DNA of 6,918 nt from Deltaproteobacteria bacterium (GTDB taxonomy: Bacteria > Desulfobacterota > Syntrophia > Syntrophales > Smithellaceae). Made by a program: the position numbers and the translations under genes. How positions within the stretch are numbered: position 1 is the first letter of the stretch; each line of letters begins with the position of its first letter. The notes beneath the pieces were generated by a model. It did no database searches. It was not told where the DNA came from and saw only the letters and a program-made list of their open reading frames with translations. The stretch lies in contig JAGFXG010000089.1 of NCBI GenBank assembly GCA_017860985.1, positions 1 through 6,918 on the forward strand, in the 5' to 3' direction. Below, in pieces: positions 1-6,918 of this stretch.

Positions 1-7
1 TAATTAA

Positions 8-72
8 AAGAGACCTGGGACATTTTTTATTTTAACACAGGCGCATGGTCATCATTATGCCGCGGGTCTCTT
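8..72. repeat. Imperfect nested inverted repeat upstream of hrpA
   Basis: AAGAGACC at 8-15 is the exact reverse complement of GGTCTCTT at 65-72. Inside it, GCAT at 43-46 faces ATGC at 57-60. The outer loop is 49 bases, so a stable hairpin is doubtful. The repeat lies in the short non-coding leader before the helicase start. It could be a protein-binding site, part of a 5' untranslated region or the remnant of an upstream terminator, but an 8-base match over this distance can also arise by chance. Confidence 0.25.
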
Positions 73-140
73 CCCCTGCTGGATGTTTCTTAATTCCGCC
101 CTTTGTGTTTCCGGGATTGCATCATCATCAGCAGTTGATT

Positions 141-146
141 GAGGAA
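141..146 (+). promoter_or_regulatory. Ribosome binding site for hrpA, fixing the TTG start at 154
   Basis: GAGGAA at 141-146 is a good Shine-Dalgarno match. Its GAGGA core ends 8 bases before TTG 154. The frame is closed by TGA at 136-138, so the only other upstream candidate is TTG 139, which overlaps this site and has no comparable motif in front of it. TTG 154 is therefore the preferred start. No convincing -35/-10 pair was found in bases 1-140. Confidence 0.65.
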
Positions 147-153
147 AGATAAG

Positions 154-3100
154 TTGCACCGAAACCATCCATACATCCGGCTGAAAAAACTGATTGAACA
201 TCATGCCGATGATATCATGATTGCCGATTATCACCATCTTCTGAAGCCGCTTAAAGCTTTGACCGGCGGAAGTTCAGGGGATCGCTTTCCATCCAATAAT
301 GCCGTGTTGAGGATGCAGAAAAAATTTGATGATTCGCACCGCCGGATGGAGAACCGGATACGAAGCATTCCCAAATTTGGTTTTCCTCCTGAACTGCCCA
401 TCACCGCCAAACAAAAACTCATCATCGAAACCATCAGGAATCATCAGGTTGTCGTCATTACCGGTGAAACAGGATCTGGCAAAACAACGCAAATCCCCAA
501 GATGTGCCTGGCGGCGGGACTTGGCAGACGCGGGATCATCGGGTTAACACAGCCCCGACGGATTGCCGCGGTCAGCATTGCCTCGCGCATTGCCTCAGAA
601 CTGGGCCAGTCATGCGGGGAATCTGTGGCATACAAAATCCGCTTTGAAGAAAAGACGTCCGCCGAACCGCTGATCAGGGTCATGACCGACGGCATCCTGC
701 TTGCGGAAACAGTTCAGGACAGGGATCTGCTCGCCTACGATACGATCATTGTGGATGAAGCCCACGAGCGCAGTCTCAACATCGACTTCATTCTGGGATA
801 CCTGCGAACGCTGTTTGTAAAAAGAAAAAATTTGAAGCTGATTATCACTTCCGCCACGATTGACACGGCAAAATTTGCCGCTGCATTTGACAATGCCCCG
901 GTGATCGAAGTTTCCGGACGCCTGTATCCGGTTGAGGTCCGCTACCGACCGATCGATCCCGTCAAGGAAGAAAAAGGTGAAACAACCTACGTCGATGAAG
1001 CCGTGGCCTGTGTTGAGTCTCTGCAGCAGGAAAGACGTTTTGAAGACATCCTGCTTTTCATGCCGACTGAACAGGACATTCGTGAAACATGCGGACGCCT
1101 GTCCAGGCGTTGTTCGGGGCTGGTGCTACCCCTGTTTGCAAGACTTTCGGCAGGAAACCAGAGGCTCGTCTTTAACCCGGCTAATCAGCAGAAAATTATC
1201 GTCGATTCCAGGCATCAAATATGTGATTGACACGGGTCTTGCCCGCATCCTGGAATATAATCCCCGCAGCCAGACAACCGGATTGCCGGTGAAACCGGTT
1301 TCACGCAGTAGCGCCGACCAGCGGAAAGGCCGCTGCGGTCGTGTCCAGGACGGTATCTGCATCCGCCTTTACTCGCGGGAAGAATTTGCCGAAAGGCCCC
1401 TGTATTCAACGCCTGAAATCCTGCGCTCGAACCTGGCCGGCGTGATTCTGCGTATGCTGTCATTGAATCTGGGGTATGTCACTTCCTTTCCCTTTATTGA
1501 CCGGCCCCATCCGAAAAACATCCGCGACGGCATTGAAATCCTGCGCGACCTTGGAGCGCTCACCCGCGACGAAAGCGAAGCAGAGGCCGAACACTACAAA
1601 CTGACGCCGATCGGCGAGACCATGGCGCAATTTCCGCTCGATCCGCGGGTGTCGCGAATGATTATCGAAGCGAAGAAAGAAGGCTGCGTCAACGAAATTG
1701 CTGTTGTGGCGGCGGCCCTGAGCATCCAGGACCCCCGTGAACGGCCCTATGACAAAATCGACCAGGCGGCAACAGCGCACGCACAATTCCAGCACCCTGA
1801 ATCCGATTTTCTAACGTACCTGCAGATATGGAACCGTTATTCCGATTCGATCGAAAAAATGGAGTCGCAAAGCAAACTGCGAAAATTCTGCCGCGATCAT
1901 TTTCTTTCCTACAGGCGGATGACGGAATGGCGGGACATTCATCATCAGATCCTGGAAATCGTCAGAGGCGGGAACATTGCACGCAAACGCGGGAAAACGG
2001 TGAAGATCGAAATTGACCAGGCGATTGCCGATAAAATCCATCGCTGCATCCTCAGCGGGTATCTTTCCAGCATCGCGCAAAAAAGAGAAAAAAACATGTA
2101 CACCGCAGCCAAAAGCCGCGAGGTGATGCTGTATCCGGGATCAAGCCTTTTCAACCGCGGCGGCCCCTGGATTGTCGCCTCGGAAATCAGCCTGACGTCC
2201 AGGGTTTTTGCCCGTAACGCAGCCAACATAAGGAGCGAATGGCTCGAGGAACTGGGCAGGGAACACTGCCGCTACACTTACTGGGCGGCCCACTGGGAAA
2301 AGAACCGCGGCCAGGTTGTGGCCCTGGAAAAAGTGATTTTATTCGGCCTGACGATCATCGAGCAGAGAACGGTCGCCTACGAACGGATCAATCCGGAAGA
2401 GGCAAAAAAGATCTTTATCCGGGAAGCCCTGGTGACGGGAGAAGTCGCACAAAAACTTCCTTTTCTCACGCACAACCTGTCTCTGTGGGAACACACAAGA
2501 ACAATGGAGGATAAACTGCGGAAACGGGGAATTGCCATCGATGAGGAGACGCTGGCTCAGCTCTATGAGCAGAGACTCCCGGTAATTTCGGACATCCGTT
2601 CCCTGCAAAAGCTGATCAAAGACAAAGGGACCGATGATTTTCTGCGCTTTCGAGAAGAAGACTTCATCGCGCATGATCCCGATCCCGGGGAGCTGAACCA
2701 GTTCCCCGATCAAATAAAAATCGGAGGCGCAGCGCTGACCTGCCGCTACCGTTTTGAACCGGGCCGCGCGGAAGACGGTGTAACAGTCTCGGTTCCCCTG
2801 GGACTGGTGGCCAAGGCCGCATCGGAAAATATTGAAAGGCACCTACCGTCTCTTCTGCAGGAAAAAGTCACATATATGCTGAAATCCCTGCCCAAAAGCG
2901 TCAGGCAAAAACTGCCTCCCCCGGTTCATCTGGCAAAAATCTTCTCGGAGCGGCCAGCGGCTGATGAAAATTCCCTGCCGCTTCAGTTGAGCAGATTTTT
3001 ACTCAATGATTATAAAATTACGGTACCGGCTGATTCGTGGGCACTGGACAAACTGCCGCCTCATTTGAATATCCGCTACCGGGTAACCGACGACCGGGGC

Positions 3101-4087
3101 CGCGAGATCAAAACCGGCTGTGACATCAGCGAACTGCAGAAAGAAATTGCGGATCAGGTCCAGCAAACCTCACTGGACATGTATCGCCGGCAATGGGAAA
3201 AAGACACCCTCACCGGCTGGAATTTCGGCACGCTTCCCGAAAACATTGAACTCACGGGGAAACACGGTGTGACAGGCTATGCCTACCCCGCCCTGCAGGT
3301 TACGGATGGCGTTGTCAACCTCCGCCTCTTCACTCATCCGGGAGAAGCCGCGGCCAGCCATATCCCGGGGGTTGCAGCACTTTACGATATTTTATTTTCG
3401 GACAAAATCAGGCAGCTGAAAAAGAATATTGCACTGGGAGGCGAATTGAAAACGTGGGCCATGAATGTCGGAAACCCGAAACAGATCGAGGAATCCATCA
3501 TGAACCGCGTTCGGAAAGAGTTGTTCTACCGCTTATGGCGCAGCGCCGAGGAGTTTCAAAATCACGCTGACGCGATCAGCACACAAATCCTGCCCTGCGG
3601 ACAGCAGTTTATAGTTTCCATCACACCGGTTCTCAAGAGCTTTGCCGAAACCTGCGATGCGTTGCAGAAGCTGATGCAAAAAAACAGGACAAACGCCCCT
3701 GTCCTGAAGTTTCTGAAAGAAACGCAAAACGAGATGCATGTCCTTCTTCCGGTCAATTTTCCGGAGCTATATGCCCCTGAGCGCCTAGAAAATATTCCCC
3801 GCTACCTGAAAGCGCTTTCTGTCAGGACCGAGCGCGGCAGTCTGAATCTGGCAGCTACGGAAGCTAAACTCAAAGAGGTGGCAATGTATGTAAATCAACT
3901 GAAGGAAATCCGCGGAAGCCTGACGGCCGAATCGTCCGCGGAAAAGAAGAACAAGATCGAAGAACTCCACTGGATGATCGAGGAATACAAAGTTTCGCTT
4001 TTCGCCCAGGAACTCAAAACGCCCTACCCTGTCTCCCCCAAAAGGTTCCGTCAACTGATAGAAGAGATCGGCAGCATCATTTATTGA
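154..4087 (+). pseudogene. hrpA: ATP-dependent RNA helicase HrpA (DEAH box), frameshifted by a deletion across motif V
   Basis: This is an HrpA-family DEAH/RHA helicase; in E. coli HrpA is a 3'-5' RNA helicase linked to mRNA processing and rescue of stalled ribosomes. Residues 1-350 are read from TTG 154: GETGSGKT (Walker A, 463-486, residues 104-111), TQPRR (motif Ia), DEAH (754-765, residues 201-204) and SAT (motif III). After V350 at 1201-1203 the frame shifts. It continues as IPGIKYVIDTG from 1205 with motif VI QRKGRCGR at 1319-1342. Then follow the helicase-associated HA2 domain (about 1520-1790), the OB-fold domain (about 2040-2300) and the long HrpA-specific C-terminal region (DUF3418, about 2320-4070). 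Restoring about 10 residues would give roughly 1320 residues, matching E. coli HrpA at about 1300, so nothing else major is missing. As written, translation stops at TGA 1228-1230 after 358 residues, leaving RecA1 and part of RecA2. Family identity is sure; whether the break is biological or an assembly error is open. Confidence 0.93.
1203..1204 (+). other. Deletion junction in hrpA: about 29 bases missing, motif V lost
   Basis: The left side encodes ...QQKIIV, ending with GTC at 1201-1203. The right side encodes IPGIKYVIDTG starting at ATT 1205. HrpA proteins have about ten residues between these blocks, close to ATNxAETSLT, which is helicase motif V. Only a single G (1204) sits between them. 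The loss is thus 29 bases, not a multiple of three, which explains the change from the frame of 154 to the frame of 1205. The family would have G at either edge of the lost segment (GCC for Ala, ACG for Thr), so a short microhomology deletion fits. The exact lost bases are inferred from the family. Confidence 0.85.
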
Positions 4088-5297
4088 CCCGCCGCGCAGA
4101 CTTCTTGGCATAAGGGTTCGGGCACTGCCTGATAGTGGCTTCAAATCCGCGTATGGATTTGGCGATGGTTGCATCATCCACGCAGAAGGCGATCCGGAAA
4201 TAACCGGGGCAGCCGAAACCGCTGCCGGGAACAACAAGAATGTTGTGTTTCAAGAGCATCCCGACAAATTCCACGTCATCAGGAATGGGGCTTTTCACAA
4301 ACAGATAAAACGCACCCTGCGGTTTGATAAATTGATAACCGGCCCTGGCCAGTCCGTCGCAGAGCAGGTCACGTTTTTTCTGATAGATGTTCACATCCAC
4401 GGTGATGTGCTGAAGATTGGCAACAATCCGCTGCATCAACGCCGGCGCATTGACAAATCCCATGATCCGCGTGCACAAAATCAGCGCGGTGACGAGATCA
4501 TCGGCCTCATGAATCTTCGGGTTGACCGCGATATAGCCGATGCGCTCTCCCGGCAAAGACAACGTCTTGGAATAGGAATAAGCGATGATGCTGTCGGCGT
4601 ATGTCTTTAACAGGGAGGGCAGCGCGATACCGTCGAACAGGATTTCCGCGTACGCCTCGTCCGAAATAAGGTAAATGGGTTTTTTGAGTTTTTTCTCCTT
4701 TTCTTTCAACAGACGGATAAGATCCGCGATATTCTTTTTGCTGTAAACCCGGCCGGTCGGATTGTTGGGCGAGTTGATGATGATAGCTTTTGTTTTCCGG
4801 TTGACAACCTTGGCAAGGGCTTCCATATCCAGGGAAAAATCAGGTTTGGTCGGCACATACTTCACAACACCGCTGTAATTTTCAATGTAAAAGGGATACT
4901 CGACAAAAAATGGCTTGAAGATGATGACTTCATCTCCCGGATCCAGAAGCGACTTTAGAATCACGTTGAGCGCTCCACCCGCGCCGCAGGACATCACCAC
5001 ATGATCGGCGCCTATTTTCACACCGGTCGTCCTGCTGATTTTTTTTGCGACGGCCTGACGTGTTTCCGGATAGCCAGCGTTGGGCGTGTAGCCATGCTTG
5101 AGGAAGATTTCCTGGTCGGCGACTTTGATCAGCTCCCGCTTGAACTCCCGCGGATGATCCACATTGGGATTCCCCAGGCTGAAATCATAGACGTTGTCCG
5201 CGCCGTGCTTTTTTTTCAGGACGTTTCCTTCCTCGAACATTTTGCGGATCATGGAAGAATGTGAAATGGATGCCTTAATTTTTTTTGATATGCTCAT
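4077..5297 (-). CDS. Class I/II pyridoxal-phosphate-dependent aminotransferase
   Basis: This is a 406-residue cytosolic fold-type I aminotransferase, close to the usual length of about 390-400. By homology it moves an amino group between an amino acid and a 2-oxo acid. Visible motifs are GNP (42-44), the SCGAGGALN cofactor-phosphate loop (103-111), NSPNNPTG with the PLP-contacting Asn179, SDEAY with Asp213 and Tyr216 (pyridine ring contacts), SYSK with Schiff-base Lys244, GERIGY with phosphate-binding Arg252, and Arg368 in YFRIA for the substrate carboxylate. All key residues are present, so it should be active. Substrate is not readable from sequence: aspartate-, alanine- or aromatic-type activity, or an MtnE-like role, are all possible. 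The start ATG has AGGGGA 7 bases upstream. The last roughly 15 residues form a basic tail, and its stop codon lies within the convergent hrpA end. It is last in a four-gene minus-strand run, 48 bases after the phosphatase. Confidence 0.93.
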   Translation of the reverse strand: MSISKKIKASISHSSMIRKMFEEGNVLKKKHGADNVYDFSLGNPNVDHPREFKRELIKVADQEIFLKHGYTPNAGYPETRQAVAKKISRTTGVKIGADHVVMSCGAGGALNVILKSLLDPGDEVIIFKPFFVEYPFYIENYSGVVKYVPTKPDFSLDMEALAKVVNRKTKAIIINSPNNPTGRVYSKKNIADLIRLLKEKEKKLKKPIYLISDEAYAEILFDGIALPSLLKTYADSIIAYSYSKTLSLPGERIGYIAVNPKIHEADDLVTALILCTRIMGFVNAPALMQRIVANLQHITVDVNIYQKKRDLLCDGLARAGYQFIKPQGAFYLFVKSPIPDDVEFVGMLLKHNILVVPGSGFGCPGYFRIAFCVDDATIAKSIRGFEATIRQCPNPYAKKSARRVNK

Positions 5298-5304
5298 GGC
5301 AAAA

Positions 5305-5310
5305 TCCCCT
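5305..5310 (-). promoter_or_regulatory. Ribosome binding site for the aminotransferase
   Basis: On the minus strand AGGGGA stands 7 bases before ATG 5297. It is a moderate Shine-Dalgarno match at good spacing and supports that start. Another purine-rich match, GGGAGG, lies further upstream near the phosphatase stop but has no start codon at usable distance. Confidence 0.5.
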
Positions 5311-5345
5311 GTCGGAAGGATAGATGACTGAAATCCTCCCGGCCT

Positions 5346-6008
5346 TTAAAAGTTCTTTTTCAGATATTCGGAAATCTCCCTAAAGTCGCTAAACGGCCGG
5401 TAAGGGGTTGTTCCCTCATCTTCACACGTCCGCAAAAGCACATCTTTGGCAAAAACCAGGTCGGCGCATCTTGAAGGACAGATATCGGAATGACCGTCGC
5501 CGATGTAGATGATTTTTTCATACATCAGGCGGTAGTCGTTTAATATTTTATTTTTGCAGGTTCCGCAACGGCCGCATAATTCATTGGCCTGCGGAAAACC
5601 AAATGTCAGAGAGCCATTCCGGCCGAACACAACGGCATTGGAAAAAAACTCGATTTCACCCAGGCGGTTCTTTTCCATAATTGCACGGATGTAAAAATCA
5701 AGCCCGTCGGAAACGATCTTCACATCCACGCCTTTTTTCTTCGCGAGGCGATAAAACCTCGCAAAAAAGGGATCGATCCTGGAACGCTTCAACACGTAAG
5801 TCTGCAGACAATCCTGGTTTACCGTCATCAGCGGAGCGATCTTTCGATACGCCTCGCGCGACCCGAGACTGTTCTTGACATACTCACGGTCAATATCGTC
5901 CCGGCTTTTTTGGGTAAACCGGCTTAGGACTTCACTGCCCACATCCACAGGACAGATGGTTCCGTCAAAATCACTGATGACCAGTGCTTTTTTCTGTTTA
6001 AAGAGCAT
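5346..6008 (-). CDS. HAD-superfamily (IB) phosphatase, MtnX-like
   Basis: This 220-residue soluble protein is a haloacid-dehalogenase-type Mg-dependent phosphatase. It carries motif I DFDGT with nucleophile Asp13 and acid/base Asp15, motif II Ser100 in SDG, motif III Lys152 and motif IV GDGHSD with Asp171 and Asp175. Two stretches resemble Bacillus MtnX: the cysteine cluster CGRCGTCK (145-152), like CGCCK there, and the C-terminal block FAKDVLLRTC...F.DF.EI (from about 186), like FARDYLLNEC...YQDFYEI. MtnX dephosphorylates 2-hydroxy-3-keto-5-methylthiopentenyl-1-phosphate in methionine salvage, but many MtnX-like proteins are uncharacterised, so the substrate is unknown. The cysteines might bind a metal. 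An in-frame TAA lies shortly upstream, so ATG 6008 is the first usable start. It sits 32 bases after the small membrane protein gene and 48 bases before the aminotransferase, which suggests co-transcription. Phosphoserine-phosphatase-like activity is an alternative. Confidence 0.88.
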   Translation of the reverse strand: MLFKQKKALVISDFDGTICPVDVGSEVLSRFTQKSRDDIDREYVKNSLGSREAYRKIAPLMTVNQDCLQTYVLKRSRIDPFFARFYRLAKKKGVDVKIVSDGLDFYIRAIMEKNRLGEIEFFSNAVVFGRNGSLTFGFPQANELCGRCGTCKNKILNDYRLMYEKIIYIGDGHSDICPSRCADLVFAKDVLLRTCEDEGTTPYRPFSDFREISEYLKKNF

Positions 6009-6034
6009 GGTAACTATTGTTTCTTACAGCCGGC

Positions 6035-6040
6035 CCTCCT
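6035..6040 (-). promoter_or_regulatory. Strong but distant Shine-Dalgarno before the phosphatase gene
   Basis: AGGAGG on the minus strand directly abuts the TGA of the preceding gene but lies 26 bases before ATG 6008, too far for normal initiation, and no start codon occurs at proper spacing. The intervening bases include GTAA and TTAC, which could pair as a weak 4-bp stem and shorten the gap to 8 bases. Reinitiation after the upstream gene is another possibility. Both are inference. Confidence 0.3.
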
Positions 6041-6349
6041 TCAATGCTTGCGCTTCAGTAACACGTAAACACCCAGCAGCACGAGGATGATGGGCAGAAT
6101 AAACTGAGAATATTTATACAGGTCAAATCCATAGAACTCAATAAACAAAAAGATGACGCCGACGGTGGCGATAAACCAGCCCTCAATGGCCTTGAACCTG
6201 TAAATCAGCGTGCTGATGCCTATGACAATCAGCAGAATCGGCCACGTCTGACCAAAACTGTAACTGCTGGTCTTGCTGATAAAGATTAAAACACCCAATG
6301 TAATTAAAATAAGTCCGCCGGTAAGAATGTTTCGCTTTTCAGTTGGCAT
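6041..6349 (-). CDS. Small four-helix membrane protein, LiaI/LiaF-like membrane region (DUF5668 type)
   Basis: This 102-residue protein is almost entirely hydrophobic, with four likely membrane helices at about residues 8-25, 34-50, 57-72 and 82-98. The short N-terminus (PTEKRN) is charged and the end (KRKH) is basic. The pattern GLILITLGVLIFIS...SFGQTWPILLIVIGI, with a Trp-Pro at the start of the second helix, is typical of the LiaI-LiaF-like membrane region (DUF5668), found alone or fused to LiaF-type cell-envelope stress regulators. No soluble C-terminal LiaF domain is present. The exact function is unknown; a structural or regulatory role in the inner membrane is likely. It follows the slipin gene by 57 bases on the same strand, which suggests the two act at the same membrane. 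The start is well fixed by AGGAG 6 bases upstream. Confidence 0.8.
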   Translation of the reverse strand: MPTEKRNILTGGLILITLGVLIFISKTSSYSFGQTWPILLIVIGISTLIYRFKAIEGWFIATVGVIFLFIEFYGFDLYKYSQFILPIILVLLGVYVLLKRKH

Positions 6350-6355
6350 AGAATT

Positions 6356-6360
6356 CTCCT
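6356..6360 (-). promoter_or_regulatory. Ribosome binding site for the small membrane protein
   Basis: AGGAG (within AAAGGAG) lies 6 bases before ATG 6349 on the minus strand. It is the best-placed Shine-Dalgarno in the minus-strand gene run and decides the start of this short gene. Confidence 0.7.
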
Positions 6361-6406
6361 TTGATCATAATTTTATTTGTCGGCGAATGCGAAAAGCCCG
6401 CCTTTT

Positions 6407-6918
6407 TTATTGTTTTTCCGCTAATTTTAAGAATGGTTTAAACAAATCAATCGGTATCGGAAATATCGTCGTTGAATTATTTTCAGCGGCGATCTGATTC
6501 AACGTCTGTAGATAACGAAGTTGCAGAGACATGGGTTGCGTTTCCATCAAGGCAGCAGCGTCTATCAGCTTCTGCGCCGCCTGGAATTCGCCTTCCGCAT
6601 TGATAACTTTTGCTCTTCTTTCCCTTTCCGCTTCCGCCTGCTTGGCAATAGCCCGTTTCATTTCCTCGGGCAGGTCAATCTGTTTGACTTCAACATGAGA
6701 TACTTTGATCCCCCAGGGTTCAGTACTTCGATCCAAAATCTCCTGGAGTCGCTGATTTATTTTCTCCCGCTCTGACAGTATTTCGTCTAATTCCATCTGA
6801 CCGCAAACGCTCCTGAGTGTCGTCTGAGAGAGTTGCGAGGTTGCGAAAAGGTAATTCTCGACATTGACAACGGCGGCATTGGCATCCACAACCCTGAAAT
6901 AAACAACCGCGTTGACTT
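6407..6918 (-). CDS. Slipin / stomatin-like SPFH (Band 7) protein, 5' end beyond the window
   Basis: The visible 169 complete residues are the C-terminal two thirds of a slipin, an inner-membrane SPFH-domain protein that forms oligomers and organises membrane patches. The frame is open to the window edge with family sequence ([13 protein letters not shown]), so GTG 6889 is internal, not the start. The N-terminal membrane segment and about 80-90 residues are expected outside. Visible hallmarks are [61 protein letters not shown], the charged helix [29 protein letters not shown] (probable coiled coil) and [13 protein letters not shown] followed by the hydrophobic [10 protein letters not shown] tail. 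Bacterial slipins are usually paired with an NfeD-family protein. None is seen downstream here; it could lie upstream outside the window. The next gene, 57 bases on, is the four-helix membrane protein. Confidence 0.93.
   Translation of the reverse strand, partial: VNAVVYFRVVDANAAVVNVENYLFATSQLSQTTLRSVCGQMELDEILSEREKINQRLQEILDRSTEPWGIKVSHVEVKQIDLPEEMKRAIAKQAEAERERRAKVINAEGEFQAAQKLIDAAALMETQPMSLQLRYLQTLNQIAAENNSTTIFPIPIDLFKPFLKLAEKQ

Noticed and set aside
30..58. Promoter for hrpA (TTTAAC ... CATTAT)
   Set aside because: Only 3 of 6 and 4 of 6 bases match the -35 and -10 consensus, no better than expected in an AT-rich leader.
57..152. A 31-codon open frame (ATG 57 to TAA 150-152) just upstream of hrpA, as a leader peptide
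   Set aside because: There is no Shine-Dalgarno before ATG 57 and the encoded peptide has no family-like or attenuator-like features. It may be chance.
932..1230. Programmed ribosomal frameshifting joining the two hrpA frames
   Set aside because: The overlap has no recognisable slippery heptamer at the junction, and about ten conserved residues are absent at the switch point. A frameshift would not restore them; a deletion explains both facts.
2339..2842. Antisense open frame of 167 codons inside hrpA
   Set aside because: It lies opposite a well-conserved helicase coding frame, has no recognisable protein features and no ribosome binding site of note. It is a shadow frame.
3785..4237. Minus-strand open frame of 150 codons across the hrpA/aminotransferase boundary
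   Set aside because: It overlaps both genuine genes in another frame and its translation shows no domain pattern.
6382..6408. Terminator-like hairpin (GGCG/CGCC then six T) between the slipin and membrane protein genes
   Set aside because: The T-run follows the stem only on the plus strand, where there is no gene to terminate; the stem is 4 bp with a poorly paired interior. It gives no terminator for the minus-strand run.

Overview
The window holds five protein-coding loci packed tightly and nothing that looks like an RNA gene, insertion sequence, prophage or CRISPR array. Base composition is near balanced. A full-size HrpA-type helicase, a class I aminotransferase with deltaproteobacterial-style wording and a slipin suggest a Gram-negative bacterium, perhaps an anaerobic Desulfobacterota (Syntrophia-like). 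That placement is an impression from protein style, not a measurement.

Plus strand, 154-4087: an hrpA-like DEAH-box RNA helicase gene, complete from a TTG start with a good Shine-Dalgarno to a TGA, but broken in the middle. At 1203/1204 about 29 bases are missing exactly where helicase motif V should be (the T-N-[IV]-A-E-T-S-L-T stretch). This shifts the frame, so the gene reads as an N-terminal piece ending at 1230 and a large C-terminal piece in another frame. It is annotated as a pseudogene, with the caveat that an assembly error is possible.

Minus strand, 6918 down to 4077: four genes in one direction with gaps of 57, 32 and 48 bases, probably one transcription unit whose promoter lies beyond the right edge. 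In transcription order they are a slipin/stomatin-like SPFH protein (5' end cut off by the window), a 102-residue four-helix membrane protein resembling the LiaI/LiaF membrane region, a HAD-IB phosphatase of the MtnX-like family, and a class I/II PLP-dependent aminotransferase. The first pair points to membrane organisation or stress. The second pair could act on a small phosphorylated metabolite and a keto/amino acid, for instance in a methionine-salvage-like route, but this is inferred from family and adjacency only.

The helicase and aminotransferase genes converge and overlap tail to tail by 11 bases, leaving no intergenic terminator. I see no convincing new system. The strongest oddity is the precise loss of motif V in hrpA.
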